From: Paracoccaceae bacterium
GTDB lineage: Bacteria; Pseudomonadota; Alphaproteobacteria; Rhodobacterales; Rhodobacteraceae
Direction of reading: 5' to 3'
Assembly (NCBI GenBank): GCA_024742575.1
Contig: JANSYF010000012.1
Span: 1 to 64,000, forward strand
DNA: 64,000 nucleotides
Under the pieces are notes generated by a model that did no database searches, was not told the DNA's origin, and saw nothing but the letters and a program-made list of their open reading frames with translations. This document shows positions 8,587-18,196 of the stretch, in pieces. The position numbers and the translations under genes were made by a program. Position 1 is the stretch's first letter. Every line of letters begins with the position of its first letter.

Positions 8587-8615
8587 AAAAGCCCCGCCAA
8601 ATTGGTGGGGCTTTT
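8587..8615. terminator. Rho-independent terminator between thiQ and petC
   Basis: A nine-base-pair GC stem, GCCCCGCCA / TGGTGGGGC with one G-U pair, is extended by A-T pairs around loop AAT. T-rich sequence follows on the plus strand and the A run before it gives T-rich sequence on the minus strand. It can serve both convergent units; the wobble favours the plus-strand transcript of thiQ. Confidence 0.82.
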
Positions 8616-8636
8616 CTATTTCTTCGACCGGAAGGC

Positions 8637-9425
8637 TTAGTCCTTGGCGCGAGCCTTGACCGGTGCCCAAAGGCGTTTGTTGGTCAGGTAAAGCAGAACT
8701 GACAACACCGTCAGGAATACCACTCCGACAAAACCAGCCTGCTTACGTGCCATCAGCTTGGGCTCTGCGGCCCACATCAGGAAGGCGGCGACGTCTTGAG
8801 ACTGCTGTTCGATCGACGCTTCGGTGCCGTCGGAATACTCGACATCATCGCCGTAGAGCGGTGGTGCCATCGAAATCCAACCGCCCGGGAAGGCTGTGTT
8901 TTCGTACAGGATCGTGCCCGCTTCTTCCTTTTCTTCACCGGTATAACCGTGGAGCAGGGACGCGATGTATTCCGGTCCGCCCATGCCTTTGAAGAACTGG
9001 TTGATGCCCAGGCCATAGGGGCCATGGAAGCCTGCACGCGCCTTGGCCATCATGCTCAGGTCAGGGGCGCCCGCCGCAGTGTTGGCCGGAAAGTGATCTG
9101 TGGGTCGCGCCGCACGGAAGTCTTCCAGTTCTTCATCGTAGACTTCGAAGAACTGTTCTGCATAGGCACGCACCTGATCTTCCGGCATGCCGGGGCCGTC
9201 TTCGGCCGACAGCGTGCGAAGCGGTACATACTGCATGCCGTGGCAGGCGGAACAGACCTGAGTGTAGACCTGAAGACCGCGCTGCAACTGCGCCTGATCG
9301 AAGGTGCCGAACGGGCCTTCGAATGAGAAATCAAAGTTCTCGATGTGGCCTTCCGCTCCGGCAGCAAACGCGCCGGAGACAGGGGCCAGGGCCAATGTGG
9401 CCGCGAGGGCAAGTTTCTTAAGCAT
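8637..9425 (-). CDS. petC: Cytochrome c1 of the bc1 complex
   Basis: A 262-residue haem protein of ubiquinol-cytochrome c reductase. ATG 9425 opens a signal peptide ([21 protein letters not shown]). The haem c site is CSACH near residue 58; the sixth-ligand Met lies in the MAPPLYGDD region. A C-terminal helix ([18 protein letters not shown]) anchors it in the membrane. It accepts electrons from the Rieske protein and passes them to cytochrome c2. It is the last gene of petABC, 17 bases after petB. Confidence 0.96.
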   Translation of the reverse strand: MLKKLALAATLALAPVSGAFAAGAEGHIENFDFSFEGPFGTFDQAQLQRGLQVYTQVCSACHGMQYVPLRTLSAEDGPGMPEDQVRAYAEQFFEVYDEELEDFRAARPTDHFPANTAAGAPDLSMMAKARAGFHGPYGLGINQFFKGMGGPEYIASLLHGYTGEEKEEAGTILYENTAFPGGWISMAPPLYGDDVEYSDGTEASIEQQSQDVAAFLMWAAEPKLMARKQAGFVGVVFLTVLSVLLYLTNKRLWAPVKARAKD

Positions 9426-9442
9426 TGTTCGCTTGTCCTTTC

Positions 9443-10789
9443 TTACTCGGCCGGGGTCGCAGCAGGTGCGCCCTCTTTGGTCGAGGACTTGCCATAGTGC
9501 GCCTTGAAATCGTCCTCGATCGTGTCTGGCTGCGGCAGCGGCTTTTCGAGCACGCCAAGCAACGGCAGGATCACGAGGAAGTAGGCGAACCAGTAGGTGG
9601 ACCCGATCAGGGCGATGTAAGGATAAATACCCTCGGCAGGCATAGCGCCAACCCACATCAGCACGAAGAAGTTCACCACGAAGAGCCAGAACCACCACTT
9701 GAACATCGGACGGTAACGACCGGAGCGGACCGACGAAGTATCAAGCCACGGCACCAGAGCCATCACCACGATCGCGCCGAACATCGCCAGAACACCAAAG
9801 AATTTGGCATCGACAATTCCGCCGGTCAGGAAGTTGGCCGCGATCACAACCCAAACGTCACCGTCAAAGGCACGCAGGATCGCGTAGAATGGCAGGAAAT
9901 ACCATTCCGGAACGATGTGTGCCGGCGTCACCAGCGGGTTTGCTTCGATGTAGTTGTCCGGGTGACCCAGGTAGTTTGGCATGAAACCGACAACTGCAAA
10001 GAACACCGCGAGGATCACCACCAGCGCGAATAGGTCTTTGATCACGAAGTAGGGCCAGAAGGGCAGGGTGTCTTTCTCTGCATCTGCCTTCGACGTGCGG
10101 CGCACTTCAACACCGGTCGGGTTGTTGTTGCCCGTAGTGTGGAAGGCCCAGATGTGCACAATCACAAGACCGGCAATCACGAAGGGCAGCAGGTAGTGAA
10201 GTGAGAAAAAGCGGTTCAGCGTGGCGTTGTCCACCGCCGGTCCGCCCAGCAACCATGTTTGGATCGATTCTCCGATGAACGGGATCGCGCCGAACAGGCC
10301 TGTAATCACGGTCGCACCCCAAAAGGACATCTGTCCCCAAGGCAGAACGTAGCCCATGAAGGCGGTGCCCATCATCAACAGGTAAATCAGCATGCCGATG
10401 ATCCACGTGATCTCACGCGGCGCTTTGTACGACCCATAATAAAGACCGCGGAAAATGTGCGCATAGACTGCGACAAAGAACAGTGAAGCACCGTTCATGT
10501 GCAGGTAGCGAAGCATCGCGCCGCCGTTCACGTTGCGCATGATGTGCTCGACGCTGGCAAAGGCCAGATCGACATGCGGCGTATAGTGCATCACCAGAAC
10601 GATGCCGGTGATGATCTGCAACGCCAGACAGAAAGCTAGGACGATGCCCCAAATCCACATCCAGTTCAGGTTCTTGGGTGTGGGGATCATCAGCGTGTCG
10701 TACATCAAACCGACGATCGGCAACCGCGAGTGCAGCCACTTTTCGCCATTGCTTGACGGCTCGTAATGGTCGTGTGGAATTCCAGACAT
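9443..10789 (-). CDS. petB: Cytochrome b of the bc1 complex
   Basis: A 448-residue integral membrane subunit that carries both b haems and the quinone sites. Visible signatures are WNWIWG-type [11 protein letters not shown], the Qo-site sequence [13 protein letters not shown], and [18 protein letters not shown] with haem-ligand histidines. The length and eight helices match Rhodobacter-type cytochrome b, including a C-terminal extension rich in Ala/Glu. It lies 12 bases after petA, so both are certainly cotranscribed. Confidence 0.97.
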   Translation of the reverse strand: MSGIPHDHYEPSSNGEKWLHSRLPIVGLMYDTLMIPTPKNLNWMWIWGIVLAFCLALQIITGIVLVMHYTPHVDLAFASVEHIMRNVNGGAMLRYLHMNGASLFFVAVYAHIFRGLYYGSYKAPREITWIIGMLIYLLMMGTAFMGYVLPWGQMSFWGATVITGLFGAIPFIGESIQTWLLGGPAVDNATLNRFFSLHYLLPFVIAGLVIVHIWAFHTTGNNNPTGVEVRRTSKADAEKDTLPFWPYFVIKDLFALVVILAVFFAVVGFMPNYLGHPDNYIEANPLVTPAHIVPEWYFLPFYAILRAFDGDVWVVIAANFLTGGIVDAKFFGVLAMFGAIVVMALVPWLDTSSVRSGRYRPMFKWWFWLFVVNFFVLMWVGAMPAEGIYPYIALIGSTYWFAYFLVILPLLGVLEKPLPQPDTIEDDFKAHYGKSSTKEGAPAATPAE

Positions 10790-10801
10790 TCGCGCGTCTC
10801 C

Positions 10802-11380
10802 TTATCCCAGCAGGATGGTTGTTTCGTCGACGAACTCCGCCGGCGGCACAGGAAGGTTCTCCGGTGCTGGCCCTTTGCGAATCCGTCCAGAAGTATCGTA
10901 GTGCGACCCGTGGCAGGGGCAGAACCAGCCGCCAACACCGCCATCAAGCGCGAAATCGCCGGCATTGCCGAGAGGAACGCAGCCTAGGTGCGTACAGACG
11001 CCCATCTGCACCAGCCATTCGCCGCTTTCATCCATAGCACGGTTTTCGTCGGTTGCTTCGGCAGAGCCATCAAGATTGGCGTTGCGCGCTACCTGATCTA
11101 CAAGGTCAGACACGTCGACGCTGCGTGCGTCTTCGATCTCTGAGGGCGTACGGCGGCGGATAAAGACCGGCTTTCCGAGCCATTTGACCGTGATCTGAGA
11201 GCCTTCTGCTACGCCTGACACGTCTACTCGAATCGAGGACAGTGCCAGAACGTCTGCTGATGGGTTCATCTGGTTGACCAGAGGCCAAACCGCGGCACCG
11301 GTAGCAACCGCGCCTGCACCGGCTGTCGCGTAGTACAGGAAGTCCCTCCGGGTGCCTTCGTGGTGTTCTGCGTTGGACAC
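10802..11380 (-). CDS. petA: Rieske iron-sulfur protein of the bc1 complex
   Basis: A 192-residue Rieske subunit. GTG 11380 is chosen because GGAG precedes it and [20 protein letters not shown] is the expected uncleaved twin-arginine anchor. The [2Fe-2S] ligands are in [10 protein letters not shown] and CPCHGSHYD. The domain takes electrons from ubiquinol and hands them to cytochrome c1. It heads the petABC operon; the 218 bases to the divergent barrel gene at 11599 should hold its promoter, though I saw no clear -35/-10. Confidence 0.96.
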   Translation of the reverse strand: MSNAEHHEGTRRDFLYYATAGAGAVATGAAVWPLVNQMNPSADVLALSSIRVDVSGVAEGSQITVKWLGKPVFIRRRTPSEIEDARSVDVSDLVDQVARNANLDGSAEATDENRAMDESGEWLVQMGVCTHLGCVPLGNAGDFALDGGVGGWFCPCHGSHYDTSGRIRKGPAPENLPVPPAEFVDETTILLG

Positions 11381-11598
11381 GAGGTTATCTCCATTTAACG
11401 GCCGATCAACTGGCCACAATACGGGTTAGGCCACCCACCGGGCGGCACACTGATGGGCTATTTAGCGGGCTACCCCCTAGCCGTCCACCTCCAGAAGACC
11501 TAGGTTAGTAATAAGCGCCGAAGTGTCGCGGTATATGGCACTGACCTTGCAAGAATGGCGTGGTAACGACGTGAACAAATCGGATCGGACGGCCCACC

Positions 11599-12267
11599 AT
11601 GCAGAAAACGATTCTGTCAGGTATACTTACACTTACCTCACTGACCATAGCTGCTCCGGCAATGGCCGAGATGGAGTTGTCGATCTATTCAGGTTGGCAA
11701 ACCTCGCCGCATAGCCGACTGTATGGCGACTATCCGGGCACGGGCGCTGACATTGATGCGCTGATTGGTTGGGAAGGCCGTTCCTTCGAAATGCCGCCCT
11801 ACTATGGTGTGCGCGGTACGTGGTGGAAAAACGAGAAGCTTGGCTTCGGTATCGAATTCACCCACGCCAAGGTCTACGCGCCTGATGATGAAAAAGCCGC
11901 CATTGGCTTTTCCGACCTCGAGTTCACGGATGGTCTGAATATCCTGACCGTCAACGCTTACCACCGCTGGCCCGGTCTTTGGGCGCAGGGTGCAGTAACA
12001 CCCTATGTGGGTGGCGGTGTTGGTATCGCTATTCCGCATGTCGATGTGGATACGACCACCGGGATTGACACGTATGAACTGCAAATCACGGGGCCTGCGG
12101 CTCGTTTGGCTGCGGGTGTAAGCTACGATATCAACGACCGTTTCGCAGTGTTCGGTGAATATCAGTTCACCTATTCCAGCAACACTGTTGATCTGCCCGA
12201 AGGCGGCTCGCTGGAAACTGATATCAAGACAAACGCTCTCAACGTCGGCCTTACGCTCAAGTTCTAG
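11599..12267 (+). CDS. Outer-membrane beta-barrel protein, LpxQ-like
   Basis: A 222-residue protein with a signal peptide (cleaved after APAMA) and a mature domain of alternating strands that ends in LKF, a C-terminal aromatic typical of outer-membrane barrels. Segments such as [20 protein letters not shown] and GEYQFTYSS fit an eight-stranded barrel. The pattern resembles proteins annotated as lipid A oxidase (LpxQ) in Rhizobiales, but I cannot confirm catalytic residues. It may simply be a porin-like structural protein. Its end overlaps the convergent P-loop gene by 11 bases. Confidence 0.65.
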   Translation: MQKTILSGILTLTSLTIAAPAMAEMELSIYSGWQTSPHSRLYGDYPGTGADIDALIGWEGRSFEMPPYYGVRGTWWKNEKLGFGIEFTHAKVYAPDDEKAAIGFSDLEFTDGLNILTVNAYHRWPGLWAQGAVTPYVGGGVGIAIPHVDVDTTTGIDTYELQITGPAARLAAGVSYDINDRFAVFGEYQFTYSSNTVDLPEGGSLETDIKTNALNVGLTLKF

Positions 12268-12760
12268 ATGATCCCACCATCCGGATCTCGTCAAAGCCTT
12301 CCTCAGCCGCGGGTGGCTTGTAATACTTGTTAAATTGCCGGAACTGCGCCTCAGAGGCCGCAAAAGCGTGCGCGCCAGCGGCGTTTCGCGCCTTAAGTCG
12401 CGCAAGACATACATCGTCTGGCACATCGAGCACATGGATGATGCTGTGCGCCCCACCTGCTGTGGCGACTTCGCGCATCCAGCGTCGGAAGTCCACCGTG
12501 TTCGCTGGGTAATCCATAACCACAGTCACACCTTTGCACAGTAGGGACGCCACATGTGGCCCCATGACCGTTTTCAGTTTGGCGGCACACCTCATGTAAT
12601 CCTGTCCGGTGGACATCTGGTCCTTGAACAAAGCCGCCAGCCAATCATCCTCGGCAATGACCACACTGTTGGGGGCAGCCCCCAATTCCGCCGCAAGGGT
12701 CGATTTTCCTGCGGCGATCTTGCCGCAGATTACATGGAGGCAGGGCTGTTCGGTGGGCAT
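12257..12760 (-). CDS. P-loop ATPase/kinase of the AAA_33 type
   Basis: A 167-residue single-domain NTPase. Walker A is [11 protein letters not shown] near residue 13; [13 protein letters not shown] follows, then [12 protein letters not shown] and an Arg-rich lid (CLARLKARN). This is the layout of small kinases such as the zeta-toxin/chloramphenicol-phosphotransferase-like AAA_33 group, which phosphorylate small molecules. No substrate can be assigned. It follows pssA by 16 bases in the same direction and converges on the barrel gene with an 11-base overlap. Confidence 0.75.
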   Translation of the reverse strand: MPTEQPCLHVICGKIAAGKSTLAAELGAAPNSVVIAEDDWLAALFKDQMSTGQDYMRCAAKLKTVMGPHVASLLCKGVTVVMDYPANTVDFRRWMREVATAGGAHSIIHVLDVPDDVCLARLKARNAAGAHAFAASEAQFRQFNKYYKPPAAEEGFDEIRMVGSSRT

Positions 12761-12776
12761 GTCGCCTCCCGATGGT

Positions 12777-13550
12777 TTAACTTTCCTCGCGTGCCTCGTT
12801 GTCGCTCTTGGCCTGCGCCAAAGCCCGGCGCGATGAGGGCAACATCCAGACCACTGCAGCGATATAGATCAGGCTCAGCACGACAAGCGCAACCCACGTA
12901 TAAATTGCCACGGCTGCGCCAATCCCGGCAAATCCAACGAGAAACATCTTGACCCGGCGTTGACTGATCCGCGTTGTCTTGAACGACCAAACCGGAAAGC
13001 GTCCGATCATCAACATGCCGATCGACGCAATATACAGTGCCAAAAGAAAGTCCGGGATGATCTGCGGACTTTTGAACGCAAACGACGCGTACATCGGCAA
13101 CATCACTAGAATCGCACCAGCGGGCGATGGGATTCCTATGAAGTAGGCATTTTCTGCCGATCCGTTCTCGGCTTTGCGGGCCACATTGAACCGCGCCAGC
13201 CGCGTTACGGCACAAACCGCGTAGACCAGAACCGCCAGCCAGCCCAGTTGCCGCGTGTCCTCCAGCGCCCAGACATACAATAGCATCCCCGGCGCGACCC
13301 CGAAATTCAGGAAGTCTGCAAGCGAATCAAGTTCCGCTCCCATCTTACTGTCGCTGCCAAGCGCTCGGGCCAGACGCCCGTCCAAACCGTCAAGAATTGC
13401 GGCGAGCAGGATCAGCTGTACCGCCAGTTCGTAATTGCCCTGCAACCCGAACCGGATCGCCGTCAGCCCGGCGCAAATGGCCGTGACCGTCAGCATGTTC
13501 GGCAACAGCTGAACCAGCGTCAGTTTCTGGCCATTCTGGTCGGTGTTCAT
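12777..13550 (-). CDS. pssA: CDP-diacylglycerol-serine O-phosphatidyltransferase
   Basis: A 257-residue membrane enzyme that makes phosphatidylserine from CDP-diacylglycerol and serine. The CDP-alcohol phosphotransferase motif is complete: DGLDGRLAR, then GAELDSLAD with the two catalytic Asp residues (about residues 48-75). Around seven helices follow. The start overlaps the psd stop by four bases (ATGA type), so the two steps of phosphatidylethanolamine synthesis are coupled. Confidence 0.94.
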   Translation of the reverse strand: MNTDQNGQKLTLVQLLPNMLTVTAICAGLTAIRFGLQGNYELAVQLILLAAILDGLDGRLARALGSDSKMGAELDSLADFLNFGVAPGMLLYVWALEDTRQLGWLAVLVYAVCAVTRLARFNVARKAENGSAENAYFIGIPSPAGAILVMLPMYASFAFKSPQIIPDFLLALYIASIGMLMIGRFPVWSFKTTRISQRRVKMFLVGFAGIGAAVAIYTWVALVVLSLIYIAAVVWMLPSSRRALAQAKSDNEAREES

Positions 13551-14209
13551 TTCGACAGGTCCGCAATCACCGTTTCACCAGCTATCATTGTTTGACCGAT
13601 CTTGACCGACGGCTCTACTCCGTCTGGCAGGTAGATATCCAGACGCGATCCGAACCGTATCAGCCCGAACCGTTCACCCCGATCCAGAATAGCGCCTTCC
13701 TGTGTGAAGCTCACGATGCGCCGCGCCACCAGACCAGCGATCTGCGTGACAGTCAGGATCCGTTCATCCTCCATTCGGATCACAAGCGAATTGCGCTCAT
13801 TGTCCTCGCTCGCCTTGTCGAGCGATGCGTTCAGAAACTTGCCTGGCTTGTAGGCGATCTTTTCCACCTTCCCGGCCACGGGCGCGCGGTTCACATGGCA
13901 GTTGAAAACTGACATGAACACGCTGACCCGGGTTAGCGCCTCTTCCGGCAGGCCCAACTCGCGCGGCGGCACCGCCGGCTCGATCAAGGACACAACCCCG
14001 TCTGCCGGGCTGATCACCAAGTCCGGCGCATCCGGTGTCACCCGCTCGGGATCGCGGAAAAAATAGTAGCACCAGACCGTCAGCCCGACGCCGATCCAGC
14101 CCAGCACGTCCTCGATGGCGAACAGAACCAGAGTGACCGCCGCAAAGATCGCGACGAACTTGCGCCCCTCCGGGTGCATCGGCTTGATGAATGTATCTGT
14201 CATCCGCAT
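13547..14209 (-). CDS. psd: Phosphatidylserine decarboxylase proenzyme
   Basis: A 220-residue short-form (PSD-A type) decarboxylase. The conserved [10 protein letters not shown] block near residue 68, [13 protein letters not shown] in the middle and the self-cleavage site in [11 protein letters not shown] near residue 185 are intact. Cleavage before Ser gives the pyruvoyl group. The enzyme turns phosphatidylserine into phosphatidylethanolamine. ATG 14209 is followed by a second ATG two codons later. A long hairpin at 14226 lies directly upstream. Confidence 0.94.
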   Translation of the reverse strand: MRMTDTFIKPMHPEGRKFVAIFAAVTLVLFAIEDVLGWIGVGLTVWCYYFFRDPERVTPDAPDLVISPADGVVSLIEPAVPPRELGLPEEALTRVSVFMSVFNCHVNRAPVAGKVEKIAYKPGKFLNASLDKASEDNERNSLVIRMEDERILTVTQIAGLVARRIVSFTQEGAILDRGERFGLIRFGSRLDIYLPDGVEPSVKIGQTMIAGETVIADLSK

Positions 14210-14225
14210 CGCGGTACTATCCTTT

Positions 14226-14273
14226 CAAAGCTTGCGCGTCGGTAAACCGGGGATCACCGACGCGCAAGCTTTG
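14226..14273. terminator. Perfect 18-bp inverted repeat between gst and psd
   Basis: CAAAGCTTGCGCGTCGGT (14226-14243) and its exact complement (14256-14273) flank a 12-base loop. On the minus strand the hairpin follows the gst stop and ends 17 bases before the psd ATG. There is no strong T run, so it may be a weak terminator, an mRNA-stabilising hairpin or a mobile repeat. The structure is certain; the role is not. Confidence 0.6.
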
Positions 14274-14296
14274 CTGTCATGACTTGGCGTCGCGGA

Positions 14297-14902
14297 TCAC
14301 GCCTCGGGCTTGGTGGCGACCATGCTGTCCCGCTTGGAAAACGTGTCGAACCACGCCGCCAACCCATCCCGTCCGGTACGCCATGATCGCGCCTCGTGCC
14401 GCAGGTCAAGGTATCCAAGCGCACAGGCCACGGCAATGTGCCCCATGTCCAAGCGCCCGTTCAAATGACTCATCCAACGGGTGTTGAGCGCATCCAGCGC
14501 GCGGGACACCTTGCCCCACTGGCCCTCAACCCATTCCATCATCACCTTTTCCTCTGGGCGGAACCGGGTCTCGTAAACCATCAACACTGCCGCATCGAGA
14601 ATGCCATCGGCCGTTGCCTCAAGCGTAAGCGTGTCCCAAATCCGATGCTCGGGATATAAACCGCCTTGCGCGCGCGCATCAAGGAAACGACAGATCACTC
14701 GGCTGTCATAGATTGCTGGACCGTCCGAACGGATCAACGCCGGGATCTTGCCTACCGGGTTTGCCGCGATCAGTTTTGAGTCCGGCGCAAGTGGTGTGCT
14801 CGCGACATCAACATGTTCGATGTCGTCGTACTGTCCGGTCTCGTGCAACGTCACAAGAACCTTGCGCACGAACGGTGATGGTCCTGAACGAAGAAGTTGC
14901 AT
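14297..14902 (-). CDS. Glutathione S-transferase
   Basis: A 201-residue GST with a thioredoxin-like N-terminal half and an all-helical C-terminal half. It starts LLRSGPSPFVRKVLVTLHETG, with Ser at the usual activating position. The cis-Pro and glutathione-contact motif follow at VGKIPALI and DSRVICRFLD. Family members conjugate or reduce electrophiles with glutathione in the cytoplasm. The substrate is not predictable. It reads in the same direction as psd but is separated by the 18-bp hairpin. Confidence 0.87.
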   Translation of the reverse strand: MQLLRSGPSPFVRKVLVTLHETGQYDDIEHVDVASTPLAPDSKLIAANPVGKIPALIRSDGPAIYDSRVICRFLDARAQGGLYPEHRIWDTLTLEATADGILDAAVLMVYETRFRPEEKVMMEWVEGQWGKVSRALDALNTRWMSHLNGRLDMGHIAVACALGYLDLRHEARSWRTGRDGLAAWFDTFSKRDSMVATKPEA

Positions 14903-14968
14903 CTGGCTGCTCCCAATATCTGTGATGTCTCAGGTAATCCTGTTACGCGACAATTGCCAAGCGGCGCG

Positions 14969-15589
14969 TCACAAAACCGGTGGGTCCGCCATCAAACCTG
15001 CCAGCGCCGCAAGTTCAGTTCCCATTCCGCCCGACACCTGTGCGGCAGCGCGCTGGCGCACCGCGTCATCCTTGTTCTGACCCAGCTTCCACGTCGCCAC
15101 AATGTCCTCGACACGCATCCGGCAGGGCACAATCATCCGCATCATCTTGTCCAGCACTTCTGGCGTCATCTTGTCTGCTGTCCAAGGCGCTTTGTCTCCC
15201 AGCCGGGTCTCGAAATGCGCCGTCTGAGTGTCCAGTACCTCGCGCATTTCGTCATGTGGCAAAAGCTCCAGAACACCCGTGATCTGCACCGCCACGTAAT
15301 TCCACGTCGGCACCTGATCCACGATGCCGTACCAGTCCGGTGAGATATAGGCATCCGGCCCTGCTACCGCGATCCGGGCGGGCAACGGTGTTTTCAAGGC
15401 CCGCGCAATCGGGTTCGACCGCACCAGATGGATCAACACCTCGCACCCATCTTCGGACAACAACACCGGCACATGCGCCACCATCGGCACCGGATCGCCG
15501 TTCATCATCAACGTACCAAAGGCACGGTCCCGCACGAAGGCGATGTCCTTGGCGTGGTCGTGGCTATGAAAGGTTGGGTTGGGATGCAT
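14969..15589 (-). CDS. PaiB-like FMN-binding protein
   Basis: A 206-residue protein of the PaiB family, from ATG 15589. It has the N-terminal HPNPTF-type start, a split-barrel FMN-binding region (GTLMMNGDPVPMVAHVPVLL), and VPTWNYVAVQITG followed by a C-terminal LGQNKDD segment typical of PaiB. In Bacillus, PaiB is described as a negative regulator of sporulation and protease genes, but in proteobacteria these are usually uncharacterised flavoproteins. A role in polyamine or redox metabolism is possible but unproven. It lies 66 bases upstream of gst and may be cotranscribed with it. Confidence 0.85.
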   Translation of the reverse strand: MHPNPTFHSHDHAKDIAFVRDRAFGTLMMNGDPVPMVAHVPVLLSEDGCEVLIHLVRSNPIARALKTPLPARIAVAGPDAYISPDWYGIVDQVPTWNYVAVQITGVLELLPHDEMREVLDTQTAHFETRLGDKAPWTADKMTPEVLDKMMRMIVPCRMRVEDIVATWKLGQNKDDAVRQRAAAQVSGGMGTELAALAGLMADPPVL

Positions 15590-15674
15590 GGAGTAGACTC
15601 GCAATGGCGTTGAAACACCGCAGAGCATGCACACGCAAACCCAAAAATCCCGCTCTAAATTGTACCCGAGACAA

Positions 15675-16601
15675 TCATCCCGCTTTGGGGTGCGTTGCGT
15701 CGTAGACTTTCATCAGGTGCACTGTGTCGACTGATGTATAGGCCTGCGTGGTCGATAGCGACGCGTGGCCCAGTAATTCCTGAATCGCTCGAAGATCGCC
15801 GCCCGCCGACAGGAGATGTGTCGCAAAACTGTGTCGCATCGCGTGCGGAGTCGCGGTGGCAGGCAGGCCCAATTGCAATCGCGCCTGTTCAGTCACCTTC
15901 TGCACCAGCCTTGGGTTCAACGCGCCACCGCGCGCACCGCGAAACACCGATGCATTTGGCTCCATCTCAAACGGGCACAACTTGACATAGGTCGCCACAG
16001 CCTGTCGCGCGACAGGTAGAACCGGAACCACCCGTTCCTTACCGCCCTTGCCGATAATCCGCATCGCCTCGCCCAAGGGCAGGTCACGACCAGTCAGGCT
16101 CAACGCTTCGGAAATCCGCAAGCCGCATCCATAAAGAAGCGTCACCACGGCCATGTCGCGCGCGCCAACCCAGTCCTTTTGCGACTGCTGACCCACGGTG
16201 TCGATCATTTCGCGCGCCGCATCCTCGCTCAATGGGCGGGGCAGTTTTTTCTGAAACTTCGGCGCTCGGGTCGACAGCACGGCGGTTGGTTCAAAACCTT
16301 CCCGCTCAGCCAGCCAGCGATAGAAAGATTTGACCGCCGACAATTTGCGGGCAAGTGACCGCGCGCTCGCGCCACCGCTGCGCGTGTGTGCCATCCATGC
16401 TCGCATATCCGGCACCGTGATCCTGGCCAAAGGCGCAAGCCCCTGCGCCTCGGCTTTGTATTCGGTCAGAAAGGCGATGAAATCGATAACGTCAGCACGA
16501 TAAGCGGTCAGCGTGTTTTCGGCTGTGCCGTTCAGTGCTCGGCTCGACGCGAGCCACCCCTCCAGAGCGTCACGCGCTGCTGGAGAAATCGCCAAAGTCA
16601 C
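15675..16601 (-). CDS. xerC: Tyrosine recombinase
   Basis: A 308-residue site-specific recombinase that resolves chromosome dimers at dif with XerD. An N-terminal SAM-like core-binding domain (about residues 1-100) is followed by the catalytic domain. The catalytic residues are visible: Arg in GCGLRISEAL, HAMRHSFATHLL (His and Arg), His in LLGHASLSTTQ, and Tyr in TQAYTSVD. It overlaps the DUF484 stop by four bases, the usual arrangement in Rhodobacterales. The xerC rather than xerD call rests mainly on this neighbourhood. Confidence 0.92.
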   Translation of the reverse strand: MTLAISPAARDALEGWLASSRALNGTAENTLTAYRADVIDFIAFLTEYKAEAQGLAPLARITVPDMRAWMAHTRSGGASARSLARKLSAVKSFYRWLAEREGFEPTAVLSTRAPKFQKKLPRPLSEDAAREMIDTVGQQSQKDWVGARDMAVVTLLYGCGLRISEALSLTGRDLPLGEAMRIIGKGGKERVVPVLPVARQAVATYVKLCPFEMEPNASVFRGARGGALNPRLVQKVTEQARLQLGLPATATPHAMRHSFATHLLSAGGDLRAIQELLGHASLSTTQAYTSVDTVHLMKVYDATHPKAG

Positions 16602-17302
16602 GACAGCCAGCGCCGCATCTGGCGCTCAAACACACCGGTGAAGAATGTCAGCAGGTCCGTCCCCTGCTGCGGCGTGAACTGGTGTGGGTCTTCCGCCCCC
16701 ATGACCAGCAATCCAGGCAAGCGACCAGGGCCAAAATCCAGTTTAAGACACGCCTCGGAACGGATCCAATCCGCTTTGTCGCCGTAAATGTCCTGCGTGC
16801 CGGTGTCGATCTGGCGCAACGTGACCTGCCGCGGCGGCGCATTCCGACCCGTGCTCAGATAGGCGTCGATAAAACCGGGCGCTGCCACGGAAAGTACGGA
16901 CCCAAGCCGTTTGATCGCCGGATCTTCATCATTTTGGACCGATTCCAAAACCAGCTTGATTACATCGACACGCAAAATTTCGGCGACGTCTGTGCCCAGA
17001 TCGCGCAGAAAAGGTTCAAATTCCACGGGATCAAGAAGCCGCAAGATGGCGCGATGCACCTGATTTGTGCCTGCAAGATTTTCGTAAGCGGCTGCAATTA
17101 CCGACCGATGTGTGTCTTCCAGACGGTCAAGGCGGGCTTCAAGCCGATCCATCGCGATACCGCGCAGGTCCACGATATTTCCGCCCATGGCGCGTTCATT
17201 CGCGGCGATCAGAGCCCTCATCAGGTCTTGATCCTCAAGAATCACGTCAGGGCGCGACATGATGGTTTCGCGCAAGTCGTCATCGATACGGGGGCTGCTC
17301 AT
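16598..17302 (-). CDS. DUF484 family protein
   Basis: A 234-residue cytoplasmic protein of the DUF484 family, which is built on a GAF-like fold and usually sits beside xerC. ATG 17302 follows GAGGAAGG. The N-terminus has SRPDVILEDQDLMRALIAAN, typical of the family, then a coiled region (LEARLDRLEDTH) and a GAF-like C-terminal half. Its role is unknown. It is translationally coupled to xerC (ATGA), which suggests a link to recombination or cell division. Confidence 0.88.
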   Translation of the reverse strand: MSSPRIDDDLRETIMSRPDVILEDQDLMRALIAANERAMGGNIVDLRGIAMDRLEARLDRLEDTHRSVIAAAYENLAGTNQVHRAILRLLDPVEFEPFLRDLGTDVAEILRVDVIKLVLESVQNDEDPAIKRLGSVLSVAAPGFIDAYLSTGRNAPPRQVTLRQIDTGTQDIYGDKADWIRSEACLKLDFGPGRLPGLLVMGAEDPHQFTPQQGTDLLTFFTGVFERQMRRWLS

Positions 17303-17348
17303 GCCTTCCTCGTGGTTTTGTATTTTGCGCGACCCTAGCAGCCACACC

Positions 17349-17385
17349 AAAAAGATGCCCGCATTTTTTCAATCAAATGCGGGCA
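17349..17385 (-). terminator. Rho-independent terminator after tal
   Basis: On the minus strand an 11-bp stem (TGCCCGCATTT / AAATGCGGGCA, 17356-17385) with an eight-base loop is followed by TCTTTTT. This is a good intrinsic terminator for the transaldolase transcript. It leaves about 45 bases for a DUF484 promoter. Confidence 0.8.
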
Positions 17386-17413
17386 ACTGGAAAAACTGTG
17401 GCAGAAGCGCAGG

Positions 17414-17456
17414 AACGCCCTTCCAAGGGCGTTGAAAGCCGCGTCGACGCGGCTTT
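17414..17456. repeat. Two adjacent palindromes downstream of tal
   Basis: AACGCCCTT-CC-AAGGGCGTT (17414-17433) and the fully self-complementary AAAGCCGCGTCGACGCGGCT (plus TT; 17435-17456) lie one base apart between the tal stop and the terminator. They may be extra hairpins protecting the tal mRNA or a second weak terminator. The function is inferred only from position. Confidence 0.5.
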
Positions 17457-17463
17457 GCCCGGC

Positions 17464-18117
17464 TCAGAGGATTTTGATATTGGCCGCTGCGGCGTCCTTG
17501 ACGAACTGGTCCAGACCCTTGTCGGTCAGAATGTGGTTCGCCATCGCCTTGATCACGGCGGGCGGTGCAGTCGCCACATCGGCACCGATTTTGGCGCATT
17601 CGCTCATGTGGTTTGCGGTGCGGATCGACGCGGCAAGGATGTTCGTCTCAAAGCCGTAATTGTCGTAGATCTCGCGGATATCCGCGATCAGGTCGAGCCC
17701 GTCCATGTTCAGATCGTCAAGACGCCCGATGAACGGAGAGATAAACGTCGCGCCCGCCTTGGCCGCCAGAAGCGCCTGATTGGCCGAAAAACAGAGCGTC
17801 ACGTTGACCATCTTGCCTTCATCCGTAAGCACCTTGCACGCCTTGAGACCGTCCCAAGTCAGCGGCACTTTGACCGCGATGTTTTCGGCGATCTCGGCCA
17901 GCTTACGACCTTCTGCGATCATATCTTCGGCTTTCAGGGCCACGACTTCGGCAGAGACCGGACCCTCGACCAGATCGCAAATCTCCTTGGTCACTTCAAG
18001 GATATCGCGGCCGGATTTCTTGATAAGAGATGGGTTCGTGGTCACGCCATCGACCATCCCCAGATCGTTCAGTTCCGCAATGGCGTCGATTTCGGCTGTG
18101 TCGACAAAGAATTTCAT
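17464..18117 (-). CDS. tal: Transaldolase (short, fructose-6-phosphate aldolase-like)
   Basis: A 217-residue single-barrel enzyme of the TalC/FSA group. ATG 18117 starts [10 protein letters not shown], the classic N-terminus. Signatures [10 protein letters not shown] and the Schiff-base Lys in [12 protein letters not shown] are present, as is [11 protein letters not shown]. It moves dihydroxyacetone units in the non-oxidative pentose phosphate pathway. Short TalC proteins of this type usually act as transaldolases rather than true F6P aldolases, but sequence alone does not decide. It diverges from priA across about 80 bases. Confidence 0.93.
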   Translation of the reverse strand: MKFFVDTAEIDAIAELNDLGMVDGVTTNPSLIKKSGRDILEVTKEICDLVEGPVSAEVVALKAEDMIAEGRKLAEIAENIAVKVPLTWDGLKACKVLTDEGKMVNVTLCFSANQALLAAKAGATFISPFIGRLDDLNMDGLDLIADIREIYDNYGFETNILAASIRTANHMSECAKIGADVATAPPAVIKAMANHILTDKGLDQFVKDAAAANIKIL

Positions 18118-18196
18118 GGCTGTCGCTCCTGTGATGGGTTGGCCTTTCCTACCTTGGGCTTTACCCCATGACAATGCAGACGGAAACCCTGAACTG

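Noticed and set aside
17780-18196. Upstream extension of priA over the tal gene.
   Set aside because: The extension is antisense to transaldolase and has no PriA resemblance; ATG 18197 opens the conserved N-terminus.
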